In this document: piece by piece, positions 32,605 to 42,725 of the stretch | Layout of the letters: each line of letters starts with the position of its first letter | Position numbering within the stretch: position 1 is the stretch's first letter | Source of the DNA: Hordeum vulgare subsp. vulgare | Taxonomy: Eukaryota; Streptophyta; Magnoliopsida; Poales; Poaceae | Length of the DNA: 64,000 nt | Assembly: GCF_904849725.1 (NCBI RefSeq) | Contig: NC_058524.1 | Coordinates: 355,009,823 to 355,073,822 of the forward strand | Direction: 5' to 3' | Notes under the pieces: generated by a model | Databases searched by the model: none | What the model saw: only the letters and a program-made list of their open reading frames with translations | What the model was told of the DNA's origin: nothing | Made by a program: the position numbers and the translations under genes

Positions 32605-33735
32605 TCACTCCTGCGCTTCCTCGGCTTCTGGGCATCGATCGGGTAACGGGCGAAGCAATGCCGCGTTGCACGGACGCTCCGTCTCCTGGCCGTAGTCATC
32701 TCTCTTGCGCTTCCTCGGGTTCTGGGCATCGATTGGGTAGTATGCATTATTATGCAATGCCCGACTGATGATGAAGGGCCCTTCCCATGGGGAAGAGAGC
32801 TTGTGCTGGCTGGCTGTTCGCTGGATTCTTGTGAGCACCAGGTCCCCCTCTCTGAAAGAGAGAGGCTTGATGTTCTTGCCATGGTAGTATGTGAGCTTTT
32901 GTTGACAAATGGCCGTCCGACTCAGGGCTAGATCCCGTGCCACCTCGAGCAGATCGACGCCATCTTCTCTTGCCTCCTTCGCTTCTGTCTCTGTGTATAA
33001 GGTGACCCGAGGCGAGTCAAACTCGACATCCGAAAGAATGGGGTGAAGCCGGTTGACCGGTTCGGCATGGTGCGGAGGCTCCAGAACACTGCCGGCAGCT
33101 CTTCTCTCAACCATCCGGCTGACCTGACGAGTGGTGCCACTAGTCTTGGCTTGATGCCGGCCAGGATCAGGCCGTTGGCCCTCTCCACCTGGCCATTGGA
33201 CTGCGGGTGCGCCACCGACGCCAAGTCGAGCTGGATGCCTTCCTTGGAGAAATAGAGTGCCAAGGCACCCTTGGTGAAGTTGGTGCCATTGTCGGTGATG
33301 ATGCTGTGGGAGATGCCGTAGCAGACAGCAACGTCCTTGATGAACCTTAGAGTCGTGGGGCCGTCAAGCTTCTTATTGGGCCTAGCCTTGATCCACTTGG
33401 TAAATTTCTGGATGGCTACCAAGCGATGCGTCATGCCGCCTCGAGCAGTCTTGAACGGCCCCAACATATCCAACCCGAGACAGAAAACGACCATGACATG
33501 AGGATGATTTTAAGGGCTGAAGGCGGCATGTGGCTCTGCGCGCCAAAGCGTTGGCTGCCCTCGCATTTGTTGACCATGTCCACGGCCTCCTCGAGGGCCG
33601 TGGGCCAATAGAATCCGTGACGGAACACCTTGGCCACCTGGGTTCTAGAGGCGGCATGATGCCCACACCCCCTGGTGTATTTCTCTGAGGATCTCCTGCC
33701 CCTTTTCTGATTCGATGCAGCGTTGGAACACGCAA
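32605..33735 (-). pseudogene. pol: Integrase of Tat element, frameshifted
   Basis: The zinc region is damaged: KCEGSQRFGAQSH shows a Cys-to-Ser change in the C-x-x-C pair. The catalytic triad is present: GLDMLGPF (Asp), SIITDNGTNFTKG (Asp) and AHPQSNGQVERANG (Glu), in the frame 33494-32928. The C-terminal part, SVLEPPHHAEPVNR through FREGDLVLTRIQRTASQHKLSSPWEGPFII, is in another frame (33114-32605). Integrase inserts cDNA in the nucleus. Confidence 0.88.
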
Positions 33736-34073
33736 GTCACGCTACGCCGAACCAGCTCGCGATTGATGATGGCGTAGGCTGCTGATCGCCACGAAGAAGG
33801 AAGGCCAAGATACGTTGAGCCCATGATGGAGCCGAAACAAGGGATGGCTCCGTCTCGACCTTAGTATCAGGGGCTTATGCAACCCCCGAGCTTGATAAAC
33901 CAGTCGCAGGCTCGAGACTTTCTGTCTCTGGTGCCGTCGTGGTAGTCGGATTGCCGTCTACCTCCATGACGTCCACCACTTGGTGTCGAGACGACATGAT
34001 TCGAGGCTTGGCACAGCCGGATTTATTGTTGTAGCCGGCAAAATCGCTGTAGCCGGCGAAGTAGTTGTAGCTG

Positions 34074-34706
34074 TCACAACAATTGGAGTCGGTAGAGCCA
34101 GTGTAGTGGGCACAGGGGCTGTAGCCGGCACAACTGGCGCAGCCGACGGTGCTGGTACTGAGGGATCTGCTGGCACAAAAATTGACACCGACTCCGGAGA
34201 CGGCTTGATGGATGGCTTGTGCAGCTGTTCGAGGGATACGCCGGCTGGAATTGCTTGTCTTGTAGAGCCGATCTTGGCCAATGTATCAGCCGCCTCGTTG
34301 TCCGCCTAGGAACATGGTGAAACTCACAACCCTGGAAAGGGCCGCTGAGCTGCTGGATGAGGAAGCGATAGCTCGCCATGTTGGCGTCCCTGGCGTCCCA
34401 TTCGCAAGAGACTTGCTGCACCACGAGGTCCGAGTCTCTCAAGCAAAGGAGCTGCCGGATGCCAATATCCTTGGCCAGAAGGAGGCCATGAGCGAGCGCT
34501 TTGTACTCGGCAACATTGTTGGAGGTGGCAAGGTGGATCTGGAGAGCATAGTTGAGCTGGTCCCCTTTCGGAGACGTCAAGACAATGCCGGCTCCCAGAC
34601 CAGTTCGCATCTTCGAGCCGTCGAAGTGCATCCACCAATGAGTGGAGTCTGGAGGTGGCAGCTCGAATTGGGTTTCGGCCCAATCGACAAGGAAGTCGGA
34701 CACCAC
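34074..34706 (-). pseudogene. Second (archaeal-type) RNase H of Tat element
   Basis: Contains WWMHFDGSKMRTGLGAGIVL, YALQIHLATSNNVAEYKALAHGL and LCLRDSDLVVQQVSCEWDARDANM, the acidic core of an RNase HI-type fold that comes after the normal RT-RNase H in Tat-lineage elements. After about residue 140 the frame runs into Pro/Ser-rich linker sequence that looks shifted. Adjacent to the first RNase H with no gap. Confidence 0.85.
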
Positions 34707-36110
34707 CTAGGACTTGATAGCAATGCGTGGGTCGTAGCGGATGTCGTGGTCAGCCATGGAGATGGACCACTTGGCAATCCAGCCAGTTGCATCACGGTTG
34801 CCCATGATTTCTAAAAGAGGAGCAGTGCTGACCACAGTGATGGCATGCTCTTGGAAGTATTGCTTCAACTTCTTTGCGGAAAGGTAAACACCAAAACACA
34901 TTTTCTGGTAGTGGGGGTAGTTTTGCTTGGAGGCGGACAAGACCTCGCTGATGTAATAGGTAGGGCGTTGCACTAGCAGTACCTTTCCCTCCTCCTTGCG
35001 CTCTACTACCAACACTACACTAACCACGCGAGTGGTCGCTGGAATGTATATGAGAATTGGTTCCCATTCAGCCGGTGCGGCCAAGATTGGCAGGCTTGAG
35101 ATGACCCGCCTGAGGTCGCGGATGGCCTCGTCCGCCTGGTCGTTCCACTCAAACATGGTTGTTTTCTTCATGACTTGGTAGAGTGAAAGCGCCTTCTCTC
35201 CGAGACGGGTGACGAACCGTCTAAGGGATGCCAGGCAGCAGGCGAACTTCTGGACGTCGAGGATTCGACCCGGCTTCACCATTCGCTCCATGGTTCTGAT
35301 CTTTTGAGGGTTCGCTTCGATGCCATGAGCGGACACGAAGAACCTCAAGAGCTTGCCGCGTGGAACTCCAAAGACGCACTTCTCCGGATTGAGCCGGATA
35401 TTGTATTCGCGCTGGTTGGCGAACATCTCCCACAAGTCGTGAAGGAGACTGAAGTGCTGCTTGGTCTTGACGACGCTGTCATCCACATAGATGTGGATGT
35501 TTCTACCAATCTGTGGCAGGAGGCACTACTGCATGCAGCGTTGGAATGTCGCACAAGCGTTCTTCAGACCGAATGTCATGGTGGTGTAGCAGTAGGCCCC
35601 GAAGGTCGTGATGAAGGAGGTCTTCAGGCGACCAGGTTGATCCATCTTGATTTGATGGTAGCCTGAATATGCGTCTAGAAATGACAGCAGTTCGCAGCCG
35701 GCTGTGGAGTCGATCACTTGATCTATCCTGGGCAAGGCGAAAGGGTCTTTCGGTCACGCCTTATTCAGGCTTGTGTAGTCGATACACATTCGCATGTGTT
35801 GTTCTTCTTCAGCACCAGGACTGGATTGGCCAACCAGTCCGGGTGGAAAACCTCCATGATGAAGCCGGCTGCAAGGAGCCGAGCAATCTCTTCTCCAATC
35901 GTGCGCCGCTTCCCCTCGGCGAAGCGGCACAAAGGTTGTTTGAATGGCTCTGCATCCGGTCGCATGTGAAGTTTGTGCTCGGCGTACTTCCTCGGAACCC
36001 CTGGCACATCTTTGGGAGACCATGCAAAGCTGTCCCGATTCTCATGGAGGAAGTCGACGAGCTCGCCATCCTATTTGGGGCTGAGGTTAGCCCCAATTGT
36101 GACACACTGC
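34707..36110 (-). pseudogene. pol: Reverse transcriptase and first RNase H of Tat element
   Basis: Pieces in order on the minus strand: YAEHKLHMRPDAEPFKQ and EEIARLLAAGFIMEVFHPDW (36007-35765); then after a stop and frame change CELLSFLDAYSGYHQIKMD and TSFITTFGAYCYTTMTFGLKNACATFQR (35735-35526); then IYVDDSVVKTK with the catalytic YVDD intact (about 35485), GIEANPQKIRTM and the thumb region (35486 onward). The first RNase H, EWEPILIYIPATTRVVSVVLV through YPHYQKMCFGVYLSAKKLKQYF, follows and is degenerate. At least two disruptions separate the pieces. A 351-codon plus-strand frame here (35669-36724) is a shadow. Confidence 0.87.
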
Positions 36111-36241
36111 TTGGGGTTCGCAGGGTCGAGTGTCACCTGCTTGGTTTCTTTGGCCGGCTTGAAGGAGCCTTCATCGGCCGACTGGGATGGTGGAGTAGGG
36201 ATCGCCGGCTGCTCGGTAGCCTGAGCCACGAGCCGATCGAT

Positions 36242-36793
36242 CTACCTTTTCTCCTCTGCAATCACCATGGCGTCGACCAGACGGCTGCTGTCCTGTGCAT
36301 ACTCGAGCGACTTATTGTAGTCGCCAGTGATAGTGGTGATGCCCTTTCGACCCGGCATCTTCAACTTGAGGTAGGCGTAATGGGGGATGGCCATGAATTT
36401 GGCCAGAGCCGTCCTGCCCAGCAGCGTGTGGTACGGGCTGCTGAGATCCGCCACCTCGAACCATATGGACTCTCCACGGAAGTGAGCCTTGCCACCGAAA
36501 AGGACGTCCAGCTGGATTTTGCCAATCGGCGAGCAGGACTGTCCAGGCACGATGCCGTGGAAGACAGTGTTGGTCGGCTGGAGGTCCTTCTCCTTGTGCC
36601 AGAGATTGAGCAAGGTGTCGAGGTAGAGGATGTTGATGCTATTGCTGCCGTCGACCAACACCTGGGAGAACCGGCAGGTGAGCCTCTGGGAGGCGAAAGT
36701 GGGGTCGAGGAGGAGCGCGTATGAGCCAGGATTTGGCATCACCATAGGATGGTCAACCTGGCTCCATGTAATTGGCTTTTCAGACCAATGCAT
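36242..36793 (-). pseudogene. Aspartic protease region of Tat element
   Basis: Contains VLVDGSNSINILYLDTL, where the family normally has a DGGS-type active site, so the catalytic loop is altered. LDVLFGGKAHFRGESIWFEV and the conserved YHTLLGRTALAKFMAIPHYAYLKLKMPG follow; LGRTALAKF is a reliable landmark of the C-terminal part of Tat proteases. Confidence 0.82.
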
Positions 36794-36825
36794 GTATTGG
36801 GAACCGGGGAGACCGTGGCATTCAC

Positions 36826-37722
36826 CTAGCGCCGGTGCTGGCGCTGGGTGTGCTTGTCGTCACCCTCACTGGTGAAGACAACGAATGCTCTGTCTTGATG
36901 GGGGTAGTCCTCGTGGAGACGCCCGTCGTTGTGAGGCGGCGGCGGTGGAGCCGGAGCTGGACCAGGAGCCGGAGAATGAGGCGCTACAGCCCTGCCTGGG
37001 GCGGCCGACAGGCCCTCCCCTTGCGACAGTCGTCGTGCAAAGGTGCGCTGTTGAAGGGTATGGGTAGAGGGCTTCGCCCCAGAGTGCATCTTGCAGGGCG
37101 CGTCAAGCATTTTCTTGAAGCTAAGCTTGGGCTGCCAGTCGTTCTTGCCGGTCTGCCTCCGTTGAGAGCCGGCTTGAGTAGCCGGCGCCTCTCCCTCCAT
37201 GTTGGCTACCAGCTTGTTGTTGGAGCGCGAATCGAGTTGATCCGCCTTGCGCTTGTTGTTGTTCTGGCCGCCTCGATTGTCGCTAGCTGGCTTGGGAGTA
37301 GTCGGTGTGGGGACAACTCTGTCCGAGGCAGTCACCTTGACCCGCATCATGGAGTAGGCCATGGCGTACTTGTCCGCCTTGGACATGAGCACCGCCAGAG
37401 AGGTGAGAGGTGAGCTCGAAGCACATAGCTTATGCTTCAGGAGAGTGCCATCTCGGCAGCCATCGATGAAGTACTCGATGGCCTGTACCTCATGCACTCC
37501 CTCGTAGGAGTTGCGCAGCTCCGTCCAACGCGTGACGTAGTCACGAAGGGGTTCGTCGGGTGTCTGGACGCACATGGACAGCTCGCGAGGTCGACCAGGG
37601 AGCTTGTAGGTGCTAGTGAAGTTGCGGACGAACGCCTCCTTGAAGTCAACCCAAGAGTTGACGCTGCCAGCATGAAGGCTGTTAAGCCATGTCCTAGCCG
37701 AATCGCCCGGCATGAGTGGCAC
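36826..37722 (-). CDS. gag: Gag core of Tat-lineage element
   Basis: A 298-codon frame. Residues 1-120 match the retrotransposon Gag core: MPGDSARTWLNSLHAGSVNS, WVDFKEAFVRNF, LRDYVTRWTELRNS and AIEYFIDGCRDG. It is followed by a Lys/Gln-rich and Pro-rich tail (residues ~150-290). The apparent ATG is internal to the Gag domain; the true N-terminus lies upstream beyond a stop. No zinc knuckle is seen in the tail. The protein would assemble particles. On the opposite strand a 213-codon frame at 36772-37413 is a shadow. Confidence 0.85.
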   Translation of the reverse strand: MPLMPGDSARTWLNSLHAGSVNSWVDFKEAFVRNFTSTYKLPGRPRELSMCVQTPDEPLRDYVTRWTELRNSYEGVHEVQAIEYFIDGCRDGTLLKHKLCASSSPLTSLAVLMSKADKYAMAYSMMRVKVTASDRVVPTPTTPKPASDNRGGQNNNKRKADQLDSRSNNKLVANMEGEAPATQAGSQRRQTGKNDWQPKLSFKKMLDAPCKMHSGAKPSTHTLQQRTFARRLSQGEGLSAAPGRAVAPHSPAPGPAPAPPPPPHNDGRLHEDYPHQDRAFVVFTSEGDDKHTQRQHRR

Positions 37723-39183
37723 ACAGCGGACGGCTATGCGCTTCTTGCCCCGGGCGATGCCGACGACAGTGGTGTAGTCGATTAGCTAGTCTACTGGCTT
37801 GGATGTGTCATTGTACTTGCGGGTGTCCCGAGGAAGAGTGAAGCCTCAGGGAAACGGCTCCCCTCGGATCCGGGGGCCGAAGCATGCCGGACCAACGGGG
37901 ACGTCCTCCTCTAGAAGAGCCGATTGCGACACGACGTTGAGACGCTTCCGAGCATCCTTGTCGTTGGGTGGGACACGAGGGCTGATCCGAGCCGTGATTG
38001 GAAGTGTGTCTTGTGAGCCGGCAGCATGGGTCCTCCCCAGATGAGGAACGTCATTCACCGAGTCACTCTCATCATCTCTGCGACACCGGCTCGAAATCGG
38101 CTCGCTCTGGCGCTGAGAACGCCTGACGTGGCTGCCCTCGCCCTTCCGGCCGGAAGTGCGATGAGAGGAAGATCCCTCGGCTTGTCGATGACCGCTGCGG
38201 TTACGACACGCTCCGGGATTGGGTCCCGGAGACTCAGATTGTGCTTGACCAAGGTCAAGCCGTGTCTGCTGTTCGTTGGCGGCGTCAAGGAGATCCTTGA
38301 CCCGCTTCTCCTAAAGGGCACGCTCCTCGCCCTCCAAGTATGGCATCTCTTCCATGGCCGCCTGCGCAACCCGCAAGTTGGCCGCAGGAGTCTCGTAGAT
38401 GGGCAGCTTGCCGCCTATGATCTCGGCAATGACACGGCGCGGCCGCGAACCGAGCCAAGCCGGCTAGGACCCTCGGAAACCGAAGTGAGACCATAAGCGG
38501 AGTTGTACTCACACTGCGTGGCCTCCATCCGGCGTTTAGCCGTGGCGTTGGCAATGCTCTCCACCAAGATCTGCCAGCGAGCCTCCTCCAGCGAGGCCCC
38601 CGCGTTGGTGGGGTTTGTGGAGGCGGTGATGGGTGTCTTCAAGCTGTCAAGGGCGGCATGAAGCTTGTCGGTGGCGACAGCAGCGGGGTCACCAGCGTCA
38701 GCCGACGCCTTGCCATGAGCCTTGCTGGTGCCTGCGCCAACGACCATCACATCTACGACGTTGGAGACGACAGCTACGTGATACGGGGTAAGGAACCCGC
38801 AGATGACGGTGGACCGTCGAAGACGAGCACGTTTCTAGGGTACATATCAAATGTAGGCGTCTCGGCGAGGGAGAGCCTACTGAAGCTGGCTCACAACGCC
38901 TCGATGTCGAAGTCCTCTCCAGGGTAGTGAGGGCCATCGTTGAGACGCAGGTCTCTTAAGAGAACGCTGAGGTTCTCAACAGCAGCGATGATGACACTGG
39001 GGAGCGATTAATCGTCGGACTCCCCATCGGAATCCGAATGACGGACTGGGAGATCGATCAACATCGGTGAAGCCTTATCAATTGCAGGCTCCACGGGCAT
39101 GCTGATCGGTCCGAACGCGATGCATCCGGTGGTGTACGCGCAGGGCCCCACCCAGCGCGTAAATCCGGCCGATGCCGCGAACG
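37723..39183 (-). pseudogene. Leader and degraded N-terminal gag region of Tat element
   Basis: No continuous frame. Short frames on the minus strand are proline/arginine-rich. Protein-like sequence just upstream of the gag core (GFTLPRDTRKYNDTSKPVD near 37780-37850) is followed by a TAG at about 37787, then LIDYTTVV leads into the gag core. Confidence 0.5.
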
Positions 39184-39203
39184 GCCCCACGGCGGGAGCC
39201 AAA
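39184..39203 (-). other. Primer-binding site of Tat-lineage element
   Basis: On the minus strand, directly after the LTR end CCGACA, the sequence begins TTTGGCTCCCGCCGTGGGG. This is close to the TTTGGCGCCCACCGTGGGG found at this place in cereal Tat elements. Confidence 0.7.
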
Positions 39204-39505
39204 TGTCGGTGTTTACTCACAACATAAGCCATGGATAGGCTAAAGATGGTGGGAACCGAAGTGGCACCGGAGGGCGCTGGGAACGAGGATGGTACAAGCA
39301 TGGAAAACACGATCTACCCAGGTTCAGGGCTCTCCGTGGAGATAACACCCCTAATCTTGCCAGAGTGTATGATGTATCAAAGGGACTACAATGTGCTCCT
39401 TGAGCTATTTTGTGGAAGAGGAAGAAGGAGAAGTCGGCTCACATCTACCTCTCGTATGTCATGTGTGTGTGTGAAGTTCACCGACCCTCTGCATGGAGGG
39501 GGGGC

Positions 39506-39528
39506 GGGGGGGGGGGGGGGGGGGGGGG
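39506..39528 (+). repeat. Poly-G run in Tat-element LTR
   Basis: Twenty-three consecutive G residues. The other LTR has only short G runs (GGGGGCGAGGGGG) at this place. On the element's own strand this is a C run directly downstream of the TATA box. Confidence 0.8.
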
Positions 39529-39534
39529 TTTATA
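39529..39534 (-). promoter_or_regulatory. TATA box of Tat-element 5' LTR
   Basis: Minus-strand TATAAA within GTCTATAAACCC, immediately followed by the long C run. The equivalent in the 3' LTR is 26695-26700. Confidence 0.65.
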
Positions 39535-40274
39535 GACGAACCCACCGACCTACAATACAGATAAAATTACAAGTGTGGGACCCGGCTGGCAGCCTCGTCG
39601 GCTGGCCAGGGGGCCCATGAGGGTCTTGTCTTGTTGCTGGAGGGGCCTGCTGGCTGCGAGGTCCCGTCTGGCTATGGGACCCGCCGGCTAGCCAATAAGG
39701 CTCTCGCGTAAGGTTGACGTAGGACACGTGTGGTACGTTCGACATCGTCCAGCGAGATTCGTTATGGGCCAACATTACGGCCGTCTCCACTGTTCCCACG
39801 CCGACTGCAGTAATGGAGTGGGAGTTTGATGGTCTGACACTGTGCACAGTGATGGATCAGAGCCAGAGGAGGTCAGTGGCATGGCCGCCGACGTTGTACC
39901 TATCGGGCGCCCTATCCAGTACTTTGGCTGACGCGTAGCCACCTTTAACCATAGGGTCTCGTGATGACCTAAGGCTTGATGTGACTTGAGCTCCCTAGCC
40001 GGCTAGCCTCTTGACTAGCCGGCCTAGGTACGACCGCCTCTCCTCAAGCCGGTCGGCTTGGACTAGACGGCCAGAGGGAGGTAGCCGTCTTGCCTCTAGC
40101 CGGCAGGGGATTCCTGGCCGGCCAGAGAGTTGGCCGTCTTGCCCCCACCCGGCAGGTGCTTCCTAGCCGGCCATGGGGGACTTGGGCCTTGCATAATTTT
40201 CCATGTTGTTCCTTCATGGAAGTAGGCAAAGGAGTGGGCTCGATGAGCCTACCCCGGGGTTATCCCCCCGAAAT

Positions 40275-40657
40275 TGATGAAACACAAGTCTGAAACGTTT
40301 GAGAAGTTCAAGCAATTTCAGAGTCAAGTTGAAAATCATCATAACAAGAAGATCAAGTTCCTACATTTTGATCGTGGGGGCGAATATCTGAGTTTCGAGT
40401 TTGGTCCTCACTTAAGACAATGTGGAATAGTTTCCCAGTTGACACCGCCTGGAACACCACAGCGTAATGGTGTGTCCCAATGTCGTAATCGTACTTTGTT
40501 AGATATGGTGCGATCTATGATGTCTCTTACTGATTTGTCATTATCGTTTTGGGGTTATGCATTAGAGATAGCTGCATTCACTTTAAATAGGGCACCGTCA
40601 AAATCCGTTGAGACGACACCATATGCGCTATGGTATGGAAAGAGACCGAAGTTGTAG
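40275..40657 (+). pseudogene. pol: C-terminal half of Copia integrase core
   Basis: It reads KHKSETFEKFKQFQ directly after the insertion point, then FDRGGEY with the second catalytic Asp. In the third catalytic motif, GTPQRNGVSQCRNRT, the Glu expected in the family's SERRNRT has become Gln, which would abolish strand transfer. The end at about 40657 is a stop within KRPKL; integrase-like sequence (KVWGCDAYVK, CVFTGYPKET in another frame) continues to about 40860. Confidence 0.85.
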
Positions 40658-41240
40658 TTTCTTAAAGTTTGGGGATGTGATGCTTATGTCAAAAAGTTTC
40701 AGCCTAAAAAGCTGGAACCCAAAGCAGAAAAGTGCGTCTTCACAGGTTACCCAAAGGAGACAGTTGGGTACACCTTCTATCTCAGATCCGAGGGCAAAGT
40801 GTTTGCTGCTAAAAATGGAGCTTTTCTTGACAAGGAGTTTCTCTCGAAAGAATTGAGTGGCAGGAAGATAGAACTTGATGAGGTTGTAGAACCTCCACTC
40901 CCTCTAGATGGTGGCACAGGGCAAGGGGAAACCTCTATTGAACCGATGCCGGTTGACGAGGAAGCTAACGATGATGATCTGAAACTTTGGATCAAGTTCC
41001 TATCGGACCTCGCAGGTCGACAAGATCATGTACTGCTCCTGAGTGGTACGGTAACCCTGTCTTATCAATCATGTTGTTAGACAACAATGAACCTGCAAAT
41101 TATGAAGAAGCAATGGTGGGCCCGGGTTCCAAGAAATGGCTGGAGGCCATGAAGTCCGAGATAGGATCTATGTATGAAAGCAAAGTGTGGACTTTGGAAG
41201 TATTACCTGAAGGACTCAAGGCTATTCAGAACAAATGAAT
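40658..41240 (+). pseudogene. pol: Copia integrase C-terminus and linker to RT, disrupted
   Basis: Frames carry FAAKNGAFLDKEFLSKE and SGRKIELDEV, then NEPANYEEAMVGPGSKKWLEAMKSEIGSMYE, which is the start of the Copia RT domain (the PxxxxEAM region). Stops and frame changes separate the pieces. Confidence 0.75.
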
Positions 41241-41960
41241 CTTTAAGAAGAAGACGGACGCGGATAGTAATGTGACCGTTTATAAAGCTCGACTTGTGGC
41301 AAAGGGTTTTTCACAAGTTCAAGGAGCTGACTATGATGAGACATTCTCACCAGTAGCGATGCTTAAGTCCGTCCGAATCATGTTAGCAATAGCTGCATTT
41401 TTCGATTATGAAATCTGGCAGATGGATGTAAAAACGGCGTTCCTTAACGGTTTTCTTAAGGAAGAGTTGTATATGATGCAACCCGAAGGTTTTGTCGATC
41501 CAAAGAACGCTAACAAAATATGCAAGCTCCAGCGATCCATTTATGGACTGGTGCAAGCATCTCGGAGTTGGAATAAGCGCTTTGATGAGGTGATCAAAGC
41601 ATTTGGGTTTATCCAAGTTGTTGGAGAATCTTATATTTACAATATTTATTTGGGTTTATCAAAGTGAGTGGGACCTCTGTGGCATTTCTAATATTATATG
41701 TGGATGACATATTGCTGATTGGAAACAATGTGGAGTTTTTAGAGAGCGTACTAGATTACTTGAACAAATGTTTTTCTATGAAGGACCTAGGAGAAGCTGC
41801 TTACATTCTAGGCATTAAGATCTATAGGGATAGATCGAGGCGCCTGATAGGACTTTCACAAAGCACATACCTTGATCTACAAGAAGTCCAAAATGGAACA
41901 GTCCAAGAAGGGGTTCTTTCTAGTATTACAATGTATAAAGTTGAGTAAGACTAAGTGTCT
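41241..41960 (+). pseudogene. pol: Copia reverse transcriptase, frameshifted
   Basis: Landmarks in order are YKARLVAKGFSQVQGADY, ETFSPVAMLKSVR, QMDVKTAFLNGFLKEELY and KLQRSIYGLVQASRSWN. The catalytic YVDD is in FLILYVDDILLIGNN (about 41690-41730) in the next frame, followed by LGEAAYILGIKIYRD. RT copies the element RNA to cDNA in cytoplasmic particles. The frame change near 41650 follows a damaged segment (the expected GFI-to-YVDD spacer is altered). Two phases and several stops show the gene is dead. Confidence 0.88.
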
Positions 41961-42059
41961 AGTAAGTGCGGAAGATAGAGAAAAGATGACTACCGTCCCC
42001 TATGCTTCAGCCATAGGGTCTATCATGTATGAAATGTTGTGCACTAGACCGGACGTCAG

Positions 42060-42674
42060 CCTTCCATAAGTATGGCATGCACGTTTGAAAGTAATCCAGG
42101 AGTGGATCACTGGACGACGGTCAAGAATATTCTAAAGTACCTGAAAAAGACTAAGGAAATGTTTCACATTTATCGAGGTGACGAAGAGCTTGTCGTAAAG
42201 GGTTACGTCGACGCAAGCTTTGACACTGATCCGGATGACTCTAAATCTCAAACCGGATACATGTTTATTCTTAATGGGGGTGCGGTAAGCTGGTCCAGTT
42301 CCAAGCAAAGCGTCATAGAAGATTCTACATGTGAAGCGGAGTACATTGCTGCCTCGGAGGTAGCTAAGGATGGTGTGTGGATGAAGCAGTTCATGACGGA
42401 TCTTGGAGTTGTGCCGAGCGCATTAAATCCAATAACTCTGTTCTATGACAACACTGGTGCCATTGCTTTAGCAAAGGAACCAAGGTTTCACAAGAAGACG
42501 AGGCACATCAAACGACGCTTCAACCTCATCTGCGACTACGTTGAAAGAGAGGACGTAAATACTTGCAAAGTGCACACGGATCTGAATGTAGCAGACCCGG
42601 TGACTAAACCTATTCCACGAGCGAAGCATGATCAACACCAGAACTGTATGGGTGTTAGATTCATTCCAATGTAA
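42060..42674 (+). pseudogene. pol: Copia RNase H domain
   Basis: Open from 42072 for 200 codons. It contains GYVDASFDTDPDDSKSQTGY, EAEYIAASEVAKD, FYDNTGAIALAKEPRFHKK and RHIKRRFNLI, the expected order of the Copia RNase H core with its acidic catalytic residues. It removes the RNA strand of the RNA/DNA hybrid. The last codon lies 51 bp before the 3' LTR. It is part of a broken pol frame; the segment just upstream (41975-42071) is in frame with a stop. Confidence 0.88.
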
Positions 42675-42712
42675 ATCGCATAGTGATGTGAGACTAGATT
42701 ACTGACTCTAGT

Positions 42713-42725
42713 GCAAGTGGGAGAC
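42713..42725 (+). other. Polypurine tract of BARE-1-like element
   Basis: GCAAGTGGGAGAC abuts the 3' LTR start TGTTGG, as expected for the plus-strand primer in this family. Confidence 0.75.

Larger units (their letters stand above)
26390..40274 (-). mobile_element. Tat-lineage Gypsy retrotransposon, full-length, nested in Copia integrase
   Basis: LTRs at 39204-40274 (5' on the minus strand) and 26390-27439 (3') are flanked by TTGAT at 26385-26389 and 40275-40279. Removing the element and one TTGAT restores the Copia integrase reading phase across the site. On the minus strand the order is gag, protease, RT, RNase H, a second RNase H, integrase, then about 5 kb holding a plus-strand (antisense) gene before the 3' LTR. 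A second, archaeal-type RNase H and an antisense extra gene are features of Tat elements such as RIRE2 and Grande. All coding parts carry stops or frameshifts. LTRs differ at roughly 16 of 210 sampled positions by eye. Confidence 0.93.
39204..40274 (-). repeat. 5' LTR of Tat-lineage element
   Basis: On the minus strand it starts TTTCGGGGGGATAACCCC (ancestral TGTCGG) and ends CACCGACA. It is 21 bp longer than its partner, mostly because of a 23-G run at 39506-39528. Confidence 0.92.

Noticed and set aside
35669..36724. A 351-codon open frame on the plus strand
   Set aside because: It lies exactly opposite the Tat element's RT and protease regions, has no recognisable domain, and is explained as a shadow of GC-rich coding sequence on the minus strand.
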